Shown here: positions 25,926 through 38,457 of the stretch, piece after piece
Layout of the letters: every line of letters begins with the position of its first letter
Numbering within the stretch: position 1 is the stretch's first letter
NCBI GenBank assembly: GCA_947846985.1
Contig: CANTUZ010000004.1
Span: 81,759,659-81,823,658, forward strand
DNA length: 64,000 nt
From: Fratercula arctica
Lineage: Eukaryota; Chordata; Aves; Charadriiformes; Alcidae
Direction: 5' to 3'
Translations under genes and position numbers: made by a program
The notes under the pieces: generated by a model
Seen by the model: only the letters and a program-made list of their open reading frames with translations
Databases searched by the model: none
What the model was told of the DNA's origin: nothing

Positions 25926-28900
25926 AAAACACCTTCACCAGACTTTGCATCATCACTTTTTTATTTCTTTTAAGGTAGTACACCTACAGCAGGGAAATTT
26001 GCTATCCATCTGTATTTTACTATAGTCAGAACCTGAGCGTAGACAGTGTCTCACTATGCAAAATATGTTTACCTTATGCTTTCCTCTCTCTCCTGAGAAT
26101 ATGCCAATGATTATTTCTTTTCGTTCTGGTTAATTCTTTGTCAGACTTCAGAAACCTTCTTCAGTAGATGTCAAGTTTGGGTAAATATTTTTTCAGAAAT
26201 TTCCGTTAAATATTTGATGTGCAAACCCTCCCACACAGGAATAACTGTATTCTTTTGTGTATCTCCACTACCTTGAATGAGCAAGGCACGTTTAATGGTC
26301 ACTTTAAGGTAGCCGGGTACATGTTTCAGGGTTGGCAGGGTAACTTCATGACGACACAAGACGGGAGCTCCAGCAGTGAGCAGCTGCTGTTAAATGCCAT
26401 TGCTAATCTCTAATCACCATTGCTGGTGTCAGTGACATTTAGTGACTTGGGCAGCATCAACTCAAGCATCTGTGACACTTTACGTGGGTCGCTGAGGTAA
26501 ATAACTCTGATCTTCATCAAACAGGACGTTGCCTTGAACTTGTCCAGGCTGTAACGCTCCTGGGACACAGACTCACCCTTATCCCCAGGCTAAGATGGAA
26601 ACATTGGGGAAGGACTGGGGCATTTTACAAACAATATTCAAAAGTGTTTGTTTTCATCGCCGTGCAGAGCAAACACAACTTTGGACCCTGCTCAGCTGCA
26701 GCAAGGCTACAGAGCCCACCTCTGGGCCAGCGCTCTGAAAGGAGACGCTTTCGGAATCCTCATAGGAGAGAAAAGTATGATTTTTTTTCTCCTTTTTTTT
26801 TTTAAACTTAAAATCTCTCAGGCCTCCTTTTATCAAAAGTGAGACACCGTCTCGCTTTGAAATCAGCCAGTGAAAATCCCGTGCTTAGGGGTAAGTAGGT
26901 TTTGAAATGCTTCATGAGATGGGAAGACCAGAGAGCTCCAGCTCCCCAACGGCGCACGCAGGGACCAGCGCACGCTGCTGGAAGGCACCGGGGCTTTGCT
27001 CGAGCGAGAACAGCACACCCATCTATAGCAGCTTACTCTGAAAGAAAAACGTCCTGTTACTCATCCAAGTCTCTGCCGCTACTAATATTCAGAAAAGTCA
27101 AATATCTAGCATTCAGAATTATGATGATAAATATGAACTGCTTCAAAACACTACATTTGCCAAAACTTCTTCAGGTGCTCCTCGCTGCCTTTAACAACTG
27201 TTCTAGCTACAGCTTCTAATTTAAAAGTCTTTTGAAGTATTCAGGAAAGAGCAGCAGCCTCCATTACAATTTGGTTGAAGACAAATTGCTGATGACTCGA
27301 AGATAAGCAGCGTGTCACACTTGTTAGTCCTTAATGCTCAGAAAACATACTTTTTCAAATATAAAATGCAGTATTTAATTAACAAATTTAGATAAGCCTA
27401 AAATGTGGAAGACACTTCACTACCGCTGGAGATGACTATGCTGATAGCGTTGCATTAGGATGCGTAGCTAATGTATTCACTACATGCAAAACTCATGTGC
27501 TCCTCTGGGACACAGATTATGGTTTGTGGAGATTTTATTTTCCCCCCTTGTCTCCAAGCATGAAGGTTATATCTTTAATTTTTATTGAAAGCACTGTGGA
27601 ATTGTCTCGCTGTTTTGTCTAAAAACCTGTAAATATTAGCCACCAGAAATAAAGAACAAAATTCTTACTAGGATTGCCATCCAGATCTCTCACTGACCAT
27701 CAAGTCAACTTAGAAGTTTCACAGCAGATCAAATTTATGGATTAGTTTCATAACTCAGTTCCTTTACTATAAGCACGTCGGCTATTGTCTGGCTGGGTTT
27801 TTATTTGTTTGGTTTTGCAATCTGTGCAGCATCACAGGTATCTCCAATTCTAACAATGACGAGTTCATATTCCCACAGAACTGCTCCAGCATCTGCATGC
27901 AGAAAAAAGCACACACTGGTATGCTTGCGTAGGAATGAGCCTTCTAAACGAGGTATAGAAAGCACAGCCCATTTCAAACTGAACAGCCTTTCACTTAAAA
28001 AAAATTAAAAAATGAAGCAGCCTTTACTTAGTAAATAGGCTTCAGTTAAGTATATCCACTCAGGGGGGTGGAGAAGAGGGAAATCACACAGCAAAATTAC
28101 CTAAATATTACGTGTTAGCTTACAACCTTCCAATATTTGTATCTTTGCCCATGACAGCTTCATTACAGCAGGTGCCTGTCTCCCTCAGCCATCATCCTTG
28201 TCTCAGAGAGAAGTGACCTGACCACGAAAAGATCAAGAGCGAAAGGACAGAATGCTATCAATTGCACAAAACCGCAGGGATGATATTCAGAATAAAACTG
28301 CTGAGGCATCCCAGCTGATGTCTTCATAAAACCCAGAACCAAACCCTTACTCATTGTCCTCAAGAACAGCAAATGCAGCCACAACTAAAAGTCCTACATC
28401 TGGGGCAATTGTAAGTTAACGCTTTTTTTTTTGGCCATTCTCTCTCCTTTGGAACTCATTAAGGCACCGCCATTACTCCTCTCCTGCGGATCTTCTTTTA
28501 TTATCACAACATCAAAATAACTGCCTTATCTGCAAAGTCCTTTTTTTTTTTCCTTCTTCTTCTTTCATTTGACAATTTTTTATATACTTCTACAGTTTGC
28601 AAGATTTTACTATGAGTACCGCAGATTCACTTCTATGTATATGTATCTATAAAGAACATACTTATTTCCTCGCTGGAGTTTCTACGTAATCCAGATTACA
28701 AATTACAAATGCATAAATCTGCTTGTTTCTTTCTTTCCTCTGTTGAGTGTCAGACCTAATCCTGTTTAGGATAAGTTAAATCACTAAAGGCTCCAGGGAC
28801 TATATTGCTTAGACACTGACTAAAAATGGCAAAATTGCTTAAAGAGCTCTTAATGTAGACAGACAACATTTTTTGTTTAGGCCAGACCTTCTATTTCAGT

Positions 28901-29060
28901 GTTTTCACCTGTAAGTTTATTTTGGCTTTTTTTCTTTTACTATAAAAGCAAAAATCTTTATTCTTATTAATGTAGTCCTGTTTCCAGCCTGAAAGCTCTG
29001 CATATTCCACCGAACTTTTTTATGCCCTTACTTTCTCTTCTGAGTCTTCTGCACACACCA
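25926..29060. other. Single-copy stretch, no gene seen
   Basis: Mostly AT-rich. Short T-runs at 26781-26802 and 28423-28432. Open frames are short and unfamiliar. Nothing identifies an exon or repeat. Confidence 0.4.
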
Positions 29061-29120
29061 TCTCCCGCCAGACAGCAGCACCTCCCGCCAGACAGCAGCA
29101 TCTCCCGCCAGACAGCAGCG
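29061..29120. repeat. Minisatellite, 3 x 20 bp
   Basis: Three head-to-tail copies of tctcccgccagacagcagca. Copy two begins with c instead of t, and copy three ends with g instead of a. Each unit has one CpG. There are no spacers, so this is a plain tandem array and not a CRISPR. Open frames on both strands pass through it because 60 bases is a multiple of three. Confidence 0.96.
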
Positions 29121-30994
29121 CTGGTTAATGGGAGAAAAGCCCTTCTCACTGGCCCTGCTTTCAGTGTGGAAGAATTCCCACAAAAGATTCCAGTGCTACC
29201 AATACACCTGCTCCACGTCCAATGACTCTCCAGCATTTACGCCCTTGGAAGGCAGCAATCAGCATCACATCTGTCACTTACTTGAATTTGAGGGAACAGA
29301 AAGAGAAGTTTTATAATGGTATTCATGCTAATTATTTGCTTCAGCGATAGGACTTACAACCATTGTATTTTAATAAGGTGTATCAAAAATTACATTGCAA
29401 CAGCAGAAAAATCATTAGAGCAGCTGCTACTGAAAGACCAAACATTGAAGAATTTCTGCTCCTAAGAAGATTCACCAGAAGCTGTTCAGTGTCTCCTCAA
29501 GCAGCTTCTGAGGTCCTTCTGAGTTTTAAAATAGAATGCCTTTTGCATTACAGAAACTGCACCAATAAACATTTTTGCTCACGAACAGAACGTCAAACAT
29601 CAATTATTGTAAACATTCATTTGAATTCTCCCCCCTACGGCTTTTGCATTTTCTTTTAGGTTTGTGGAATCTAACAGCAGCTTTCCCTGAGCTCAGCTAC
29701 TGTGATAAATTATTGAAGATTCAAAGTGAAGAGACAGTTTAGTTTCTCAACACATTAGAATGAATTCTGAAGTCAGTAAAATTACAACACTTTATACCAC
29801 TTACAATCTGGTACAGGTGTTTTAAGTGTTTACCTGCAATTTGGATGTCTTTGGAATGCTATTTTTTTTAAATTGAAAGTGAGTAGTATAAAATTGTTAA
29901 GGCTGTCAAATTTTTTTAAATGGCTGGAACTTGCGACTCTGCAACCAAACTACAATTAGTAGATTATTGGAGTAAATTAAGAAACTAAGAATTCAAGATG
30001 AGATAGTTTTATGACATGCTTCCTATTACCACTTATTTCTCTCTCTCAGCTAACATAAAGTGCATTTATAAACAAAACAATTAGTAGTCTTAGAAATACC
30101 AAACATAACGTCTATCCTATACTTTCTATCTTCCGGGTTTCAGTTCCACAAGAGCCAGAGCCACCCCTTACTCGTTCCTCCTCTCCGGCATTAAACATTA
30201 TAGTCTCTTGTGGCTGGGATGTTAGGCACAGTGATGAACGATGCTTAGAAATCTAGAATCTACCATGCTTTCTCCTGGAAAGATAAATGGAGAAAAGGGA
30301 AACGGAGAAAAGGGAATGAAAGACTGCAGTTACTTCTCCTAATATAAACTGGCAAATGCTCAAAGAACCACTCCGAGATTTCAGATACACTATAAGAATC
30401 TAACAATGCAATAAATTTTCTACAATTAGAAAGAATGCCATTTAAAAAGCATGATTTTGATTGCATAACAAATGTAATTGTAAGCATAGGTCTTGAAAAC
30501 ACACAATACTGCTCTTTCACACAGGCAAACATTTCTCCTTGTGTTATTACTTGCCGTTAGTTTCCCAGCGAGATGTCTCCCTGCGTGCACATTTGTGTAA
30601 GTTTGTATTTTCCTACAATAAGCGACTCTTTTTCCCTCCATCAGCCTGGGAGCGACCTGCTTGTGGCAAAACAGCAAAGGCAGAGGTTGCATTTGCAATG
30701 GCTGACTAAGCCTGCAGTCATACGACGCCTGATCCCTCCTTCGTGGGCAAGAAAGCTCCCTGACGCTCTGGATGGCGCTGGACACCTTCTCCAGGGAGCA
30801 GGGATGGAGCCTGGGAGAGCCACCGTGGGAAAGCACGGAGCTGGGCCGCGTCCTCAGCAGGGGCTCCCAGCAGCGACCAGCGCCCTCCTGCCTCAGCTCT
30901 CCTCCGCTCTCCTGCGGCAGTGTGCTCCCCCTGCCCAGACGCCAGCCTGACCGGTATCTCCAGTAACTCTGCCCAAGCGATCACCACCCGTGGT
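29121..30994. other. Single-copy stretch, GC-rich at its right end
   Basis: A 15-bp imperfect duplication around ggagaaaaggga lies at 30289-30315. The section 30700-30970 is GC-rich with overlapping open frames on three strand/frame combinations; none has a motif that I recognise. It may be a further CpG-enriched patch or the left flank of the LTR that follows. Confidence 0.4.
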
Positions 30995-31668
30995 GGTCAC
31001 AATGGGTGCAGGCAGTTGTGATGGCTGCACAGGGCTCAGCGTGGTTTCCAGGAGACAGATAACAACACAACAGCCAAGGGCTAACTTGAGCAATGCCGGT
31101 ACTGTGGTCAATATGCAAATACGACTATAGGTCCATCATCTCACCCCCATAAATAGTGAACAGCCCAAAAGCCCTTTGAGCTCTCCTGCACAGCAGCGGC
31201 TGCACGCCAGGATCTCCCCTCAAGTAGGAACGCTGCTCAAGGTTACATTTACTTCTCGAGATGGGGAGAGCCCTTACCACAACAGATCCTCAGTAAGTGA
31301 CTGATAGCATGTAAACCTTGAAATCTTAGCTAAGTGATACAAAGGGTAGATTGCACATACCTAATCCTTTAGAAATAAACCGCTGACCAAGTCTGTGACT
31401 AGGACTGGATCCAGCCGCACCCAGACTCCTCTCTGAGAAGGAATTTAGAAAGCTGGGGGTCCTTTCTGAGCCTCACGACTCAATGGGAGGGTCTCCCTGG
31501 CAGCTCTGTCTGACCCTGTCCTCGGTGCAGTAAATAACCAAGTGTGCCTCGCCATCCCAAATCTTGTTCAAATACTGTCGCATTTACCATCAGACTTTGT
31601 TAAATCTCTGTTTTATACAAATAAATGTATTGCTGCTTCTCTCTATGAGTGAAGTGCATCGCTTCCAT
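30995..31668 (+). mobile_element. ERVL-like LTR, probably solitary
   Basis: The stretch reads like an avian endogenous-retrovirus ERVL LTR in plus orientation. A TATA-like element cataaatag lies at about 31148, preceded by aatatgcaaat (octamer-like) near 31111. A polyadenylation signal, aataaatg, lies at about 31619, followed by ttgctgcttctctctatga and gtgaagtgcatc near the expected end. I see no gag, pol or env sequence on either side, so a solo LTR left by recombination is most likely. The exact ends are uncertain: I could not find a convincing 5-bp target duplication, and the left edge is a guess. Assignment is from recalled family texture, not alignment. Confidence 0.55.
31619..31626 (+). 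terminator. Putative polyadenylation signal of the LTR
   Basis: The hexamer aataaa sits within acaaataaatg, about 470 bases downstream of the TATA-like element. It is followed by a T/G/C-mixed segment, the arrangement expected for the R/U5 part of an LTR. Function is inferred from position only. Confidence 0.4.
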
Positions 31669-31896
31669 CCGAGACTTCTACGAAATGTCAAGTTGCTCCC
31701 ATTTACGCTGTCTGCAGCCCTTCTCTGAGCTGGATGGGAGCAGATGGACCACGCTCGTCCAGCCAGGCACTGCTGTCAGCTGGGAGACAGCAGACCTCTC
31801 TCCCGGTCTCTGCTCCACAGGTGGTTTCCACCTCCATACCAATCACCAGACAATTCTCCACTCTGCTTCAGTGTACAATCAAATAGCTTACATCAC

Positions 31897-31899
<3 letters not shown>
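31669..31899. other. Flank between LTR and T-run, no gene seen
   Basis: It contains the inverted repeat gctgtc-agctggga-gacagc near 31770. The plus-strand open frame from 31649 crosses this and the T-run, which codes for phenylalanines. It is not a believable protein. Confidence 0.4.

Positions 31900-31935
<36 letters not shown>
31900..31935. repeat. T36 homopolymer
   Basis: Thirty-six consecutive T, the longest homopolymer in the window. On the minus strand it is an A36 run, so it could be the tail of a processed retrocopy or SINE. However, the minus-strand sequence upstream of the tail (from about 31936 rightward) is not recognised as either. Spontaneous expansion is equally possible. Confidence 0.95.
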
Positions 31936-31936
<1 letters not shown>

Positions 31937-34900
31937 AGGCTTATCTACCTCGCTGCATGTTTTCACACTCAGCATCAATCTCTGGTACTCAGAAAGTGGC
32001 TTCTCCGGCCAGAGTGGCTGAGGTGCCCACTGCCCCCAGAGGGACCTTCCCAGCACGGTACATGGCCCAGCCCACAGCCTTCCAGCACCCAAGACATCAC
32101 GTCGTGGTTTGCAATTCCATGTTCTTCAAGCACTGAGAAGTTGTGGTGCAACTTGCCAGCATGTTTATAACACAGTGCTGAGGACCTCCATTGCAGGCCA
32201 GAGGGGCATGCGGAGAAACTTTAGGACAAAAGACACATACTTGGAAAAGATCGAAAGACCAGGATATAGAAAGAAACTGATGAATCTGAAAATACAGAAG
32301 CACAATTTCATACCACTTAATACCAATTTCTTAGTTAAACAATTTATTCCAACATTTATCAAGTTTTTATTCCCTCCAAATCAGTGCTGTTCTGCTGTTC
32401 CCAAGACTGACTAAAACACAAATACTAATAATGCAAACCCTTTCCTTCTTTTGTCTGTCTTTGCATTGTACAAACTTAAATGCCTTCAAACTCCCTGTCA
32501 TTAACCACACATGAAACAGCTCTAAGGATATATAATCACATAACTCAACAAAGTACTCACAGTACGTCTTCTGTAAGTAAAGCTCCTATCATATGCAAAC
32601 AGTATGGCAAATGTTCCTATAATTTAAGAATAATCTAACAATTTTTAGGAAAGAGCATGCACTCTAGTTTGCTTGAGCTGAGGTTAAGTAAAAATTATCA
32701 ATGTGTGATATATTCAATTCAAAATAAACCGGCTTGGAAATTATATCTGCTTTGATATATTTTGTAAAATATTGTGTTTCTTAATTCTTAAATGCCTGTT
32801 TCTCCCCTATCATCCTCCCAAATTGTTGGTGTGGAAGAAACATATCTCAGAAACTTCCCTCTTGATTTTCATGGTTTATAACCATACTTGTAGCAGTGCA
32901 ATGGTGCATTTAGTGTGTATTTTAAAACACTAAATAGAAACAAGCCAAGCGATCCCAAGAGAAAATTGATTCACCTTCCTTTAGCTTCCTCCTTCTTTGT
33001 CCGAAGGTGTGTGTGTGTGCCGAAGGTCCCGTAACGTCCTTTGTAGTGGAAAACTCAAAGGCACTGTCGTTTTCTTTCTTTTACACTCTTTATCAGCCCC
33101 AGGCACCTTGGGCTTTCCATTGGTAATAAATGTGTTTTCTTTTTTTCAGGAGGATTATTTCCTGCAATTGCCACATCACCTTTCTCCTGAAGTCTCCTGC
33201 CTCACCGCTTTTACTTTTCCTTCCCTTCCCACTGCATATTTTGTGTACAAACGTGCAAACCACACACAGCCTTATGGAAGTATCAAGCTCAGCTCCAAGC
33301 AGTTAGTTCTTACTAAATGCCACACAGTTCTTAGCTCTTTAGAGTAAAGCAGGAATAAAGGGATGGAGACACCAGTTTGTGCCTCCAGATAGTAAAACTA
33401 GAGTCTCTTTTAATATTTCTTATATTTTGTTCTTATAAGTACAGTGTTAAATGTAAGTCTACCAATATCTCTGTCTCTCTGTCACACACAAACACCAGAA
33501 ATAAATCAGTCCCTCACCTCAGCAGTTTGGCAGCAGCTCCTCTATTCAGTCCTTAAGACACACTACAAGACTTTCCTTTTCTATTTATTGCTACCCATAT
33601 TCTGCTTTTTCACATTTTCTGGTACTAGCACTGTAAAGATGCAATTATTTCTCAAGTACCTTGAGAAAACAATATACATTCAGGTAGTGTCCCTTATATA
33701 ATCTAGCTTACGTCGGACAATAACATAATGCATAAATCAATAGCACAATACAATCACTTTAGTAAGAGAGGTTTTCTGTAATGCTGACCTTTGCCACGGA
33801 GAGAAACAGAAGAGGGCACAAGTCAAGATAAGTGCAAGTTACCAAGGAGAACACAGTACAAATAACCCTATCTCATTAATTTAAGCCCAGAAAATCAAAA
33901 AGTCTGGCTACCTTTTACGTTACATCCATAAAAATCAGCAATATCAAACTTGGCTTCTGTGCTCTCAACAATAATTCATAGCTTTCGAAAGGAGGACTTA
34001 CCTACTTTCTTCTTAATACAAAACATATCTTTCTAATACCAAAATTGGGAAAGAAGAGGCATTGGTTGACCCAGCTTTGCAGTATGAAATTCTCTCTTTA
34101 CAAAGCTGACCACACATCTGGATTTATACCTCTATTACTTTATATCAGATCACCCAGAAAAAAAGGTACCAAAGGGGCACCGCTCCATTTATGTTAAGTA
34201 TCTTTTCAACATATTAGATCACCAACATCCAAAGAAGAATCCTATGAGAATTCAAAGAGGGGAAAAAAACCAAAGCAAAGAATCCAAAAAAATGTTTTTA
34301 AGATCAGTAACTTCCAGGAGTTACAAAATGTGCAAAAAGATGGATGTTGTTCTTGTTGGGCAGGTCACAGAAGCGTTTCCCTTCACGGTGACGGAGTGCA
34401 GAGCTCTCCTCATAAAGACCTATCAGTGAAACGTAACCACTCACGCTCCAGTCCCACCACTGCTCTGCTCCCTGACTTTTGCACGGGCAAGACCAAAATG
34501 ACTGAACTTGCAGCTCTGCAGCCAGCCCTGTTATTGACTTTGCCGACAGCACGCACAGGAACAGAAGGAAATTCCCTCAGGAAGGAAAATTCACTTTTCG
34601 ATGCTTTCATTTCTAGTTGACAGTGCTCCGGAGCAGACGACATCAAGGCACACCTCGCCTTACGCATGCAAAGTTCTCCAGCCACCAGCCTGAGAACTCA
34701 GGAGACAACACCGCTGCACCTGAGCTTCACCAGAAACACCATCTGGCCTTCGTGGGACCATAGCTTTTCTGGCATGCAAGACCTTTGTCTAACAAGATCT
34801 TGTATAGTAAGTCCCAGGTAAGAATTTGTATTTAGGGCTGCATTAATGTTCCCTGGGGAAAAAAAAGCCATGCAATGTGTTCCAAATTTAGTCAATTTGT

Positions 34901-37900
34901 TTCAGGATCTTTGAGGACACTTTATGACAGTACTAAGGCTACAGCAGATGAATGAGAATGGCAGCGGTAACCCCTCATGAAGAAAAAGTTCTTGGAAATA
35001 CCATTGGGCACTAGACCTGTCCACTTACTATCTGTATTTTGTAAAACAATAGCTGGCACTTGAGCCCAAGTCACGGTAATGCCAAATCACTTCGTGATAT
35101 AAAGGATTACATTTTTTGCCAAAACCGACATCATTTGCTCAGACTCCGATTTGCAAGTAGCTTTTGTGAACTGTGAAAAACACTTCTTTCCTTGCAGGCT
35201 CTTCAGAGGTTGCGACCTTAGAGCGAGCAGGACACAGCAAGTCCTGCAGAGCTCGTACCTACTGGTTTACAGCTGATGCTGTGTTTGTCATTTGTGTATG
35301 AACATCTGCTGTGATCATTTACTAGGAAAGGCAGTTAATGTGCTTAGAATGTGGAATTAGTGCCACCTTTTTTAACTTCTCTGCAACCATTTGGATGAGA
35401 TGGATTTGTTGTCAGTTTTTTGCCATTGAAGGGGACATAAAAGGAGCTGGGGAGAAAAATCCCTGTACCACACAGGGATCTTCCCACCCTTCATGACGTG
35501 AAACCAAGACTACATACAGAAAAGCAAGCAACCAGAATACATACCTGCCTTGTTTTCAGGGAGCTCACCTGAATATGGCAGAATGCGATTCACAGAGCAA
35601 GACACAAGACAAGCCGACACAAAGGCACTCACCTCATTTTATCCCATCTGGAAGAGTTTCTGCCCACAGGCTTTTCCGAACCTCCTCCAGTAGTGCCAAG
35701 CAGGACACACCTTTCCAACGTTTGGTTACAGAGAAAAGTACGTTACCAATTCACTGACACCATATCCACTTCGTATTATCTGGCAAACCATTCAAATACG
35801 CCAGGGTCACACATCTCACCTAACAACTGCTTGTATGTAATCATAATAATGCTTTTGTCTTCTACAGCAAGACCTCCTCCCTTGTACAAAGGACTACTGC
35901 TAAAGCCACTCCAAGGCGCCCACAAATGCTTAACGTGCTACCTACGTACACACACAGTTCTCCTTCCCTACAATACCACCTCTTTCCAAACGATAATTTT
36001 CTTGCAGTGCAAGATAAAAAAAGACCCAGTTAAATCATAATGCATTCTTCTTCTATACTTCCAACAAGACGTATTTGTAAAACAAAATGTTTTGCTGATT
36101 TTAAGAACTGTGAAAGCTTGTTTTAACATAACAGTCGTGGGTGGACTCCTATGGTATCTTTCCTCCTTGCTTTGTCCTTTAGCTACAGGCAGCTAAAGAG
36201 CACTGCAGAAGTGAGCTGTTAGTGAACTACCGAACGCCATCCACTTGCACAGACGCTTTCCTGAAGATCTGGTACTTCCAGCAACTATGTGAGTGATGAA
36301 CAACATGTCCATGAACTGTACATAATTAATCAACAATTGAATCTGCCTTCTTTTTTTTTTTTTTTACATGAGGAGAGGGAAGAACTGTGGCTGAAAGGAT
36401 TGAAGACTGAATATCTCACAACAACGGAAGTTCCTTCCCGCTGCAGGAACGGTCTTTCTTAACCACCTCTCGTGACTGCAACGACCGTGTCACCCCCCGG
36501 AGCGAGAACGCTCCTCACACTGCCAGCACGCCCAGGAGTTCATGCAGCTGCTTCCAGACACTGGAGCAGAGCAAGTACCGATGGAGCAAACTGGCAAATC
36601 TCACTCCACCACTGCTGGCGTAGTTCCCCTAGAAACAGCTAACTATAGCTAATGAGGAGAATGACTGACTCATTTAGCTCATTGTATGGGAATTCCTTCC
36701 TCCTCTTCCCCTCAACAAAAATCTCACCAGCATTACAGTTTCACAGTTATTTTCTATAATGTTATTTTATTCATTAGAAAGAAGGTAAGACGAGTAAAAA
36801 TGGAAGCATCCAAAACCAACAGTGAATGATATCTCGAAATACTAATTAGTGAATATTTGATATGACTGATGATATTTAAGGGACTGTATTTTTCTCAATC
36901 CAATGGCAATGGTGTTTCACCTAACTTACATTTGGTGAGTGTCAGTTAGCAGTATTTAACCTCATTTCTTCATATTCTGACATTCCAAAGCTCCCAATTT
37001 TAGATAATGACTAAGGAAAATATAAAATAAACAAATTCATCTTTCTTTCTTCCTACAACAAGAAAAAAGCCTTAAGGTATTAAACCAAGTTTTATTTTAT
37101 AAAAACACTGAGTTATCCATCACCCAAGTATTCTTCTGTCTAAAGTTTGCTATTGTATTGCTTAACATTTTAGAAAACAAACAAGAAATATGAATCATTG
37201 TTTCAGTAGCAGGCAGCAACTATCTTTCAATCCTTGCTAACACATGGGAAATGAATTCATTCTGCACGGAAAGCACTGTCTTACTCCGCTGGGGCTGTTT
37301 GTCAGTTCCTCCAGAGTGACACTAAATCAAGTTGCAAAGCACTGTAATGTAAATCACAGCCTAATTTACTTGTCACTGTGTTGTGACACTTGGTTAAAAA
37401 TGCTTTTTAATTGCAAGGATAAATTATACATTAACAATTCTTAGTGGCAGTTTCAATACTACATCAGATTATTTCACTCTAGAGAAAGGAGCTGAACAAC
37501 TATGCAACCTCAAGCTATGACAGAATATTTTTGTTGTTTGGATTGATGGTGTTGCTCTTGTTGCGATGATGAGTTCTGTCCCCCACAAAAACAAAAGACA
37601 TAATCAGTCTTTTATATTCAGTAACTCATAAAGAAAAAGTACTCTCTTTTCCTGAACCTTTCAGATCACTCCAGCTTCTCACTCGCGAATTATTAGTCAG
37701 ACTCCCTAAAGTAATATGAACCGGTTCTCAGTCATGCTGAAAAATAAGCCCCTCTCTCTTCTATAATCTAGGTCAGGGAAATGATTGAAGAGAGAACAAA
37801 CTATGTCTATAAAAACAAAAAAAAAGTTGTTGAATAACTGTTAGTGATTTTGAGCATCTCCACCTCTGGGACTGCAATTCTCCCTACACAAACAAGGTTT

Positions 37901-38108
37901 CGTCTGTTGGAAGCTGGACCTGGCACCTCCTGCAGCTAGTGGCCAGCGAGCAATGACCAGTGGTCAATGTGAGCTCGTGCCCTACAGGTAAAGGGCTCCA
38001 CACTGCAATTACTCCTGTCAGACCAGAACAAAGCACTTTGCAGCAATTAAATGTGTCAATCCTATGGCTCACCTGTATATTGCATTTTGTATATGCTCTT
38101 CCTTCCGC
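31936..38108. other. Long single-copy stretch, no gene seen
   Basis: Simple repeats are a (GT)n tract at 33007-33019 and T15 at 36351-36365. A section at about 36425-36560 is GC-richer with the self-complementary gagcgagaacgctc. Open frames stay under about 120 codons and show no domains I know. The block is otherwise AT-rich non-coding sequence, with no repeat I can name. Confidence 0.4.
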
Positions 38109-38457
38109 TCCGGGGCAACCTCAGAGCCCTTTCCAGTCCCTAAAGGGGCTCCAGGGAAGCTGGGGAGGGACTCTGGAGCAGGGAGGGGAGCCATGGGACG
38201 AGGGGGAAGGGTTTTACACTGACAGAGGGGAGACTGAGATGGGATCTGAGGCAGAAATTCTTGGCTGTGAGGGGGGTGAGCCCCTGGCCCAGGGTGCCCA
38301 GAGAAGCTGTGGCTGCCCCATCCCTGGAGGGGTTCAAGGCCAGGTTGGACGGGGCTTGGAGCAACCTGGGCTGGTGGGAGGTGTCCCTGCCCAGGGCAGG
38401 GGGTGGCACTGGGGGGGCTTTAAGGTCCCTTCCCACCCAAACCACTCTGTGATTCTC
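38109..38457 (+). mobile_element. CR1 LINE, 5'-truncated (copy 4)
   Basis: About 349 bp of CR1 in plus orientation, starting near ccggggcaacctcagagccc and ending with the 3' tail ccactctgtgattct. It covers the end of ORF2 and the 3' untranslated region. In the frame reading GCEGGEPLAQGAQRS the sequence is open to the end, but this is not the recognisable ORF2 frame. Compared with copy 5 on the other strand it differs at about five positions over roughly 315 bp, so both derive from a recently active source. The tail keeps only one octamer-like unit. Confidence 0.93.

Noticed and set aside
29061..29120. CRISPR-like array
   Set aside because: Three adjacent 20-bp units without spacers in a bird genome; it is a minisatellite.
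30426..30950. Exon in the GC-rich section left of the LTR
   Set aside because: Open frames occur on both strands because stops are rare at high GC; no recognisable domain or defensible splice junctions.
31649..32170. 173-codon plus-strand open frame
   Set aside because: Its length depends on the T36 run, which codes for phenylalanines, and on the LTR flank. No protein features.
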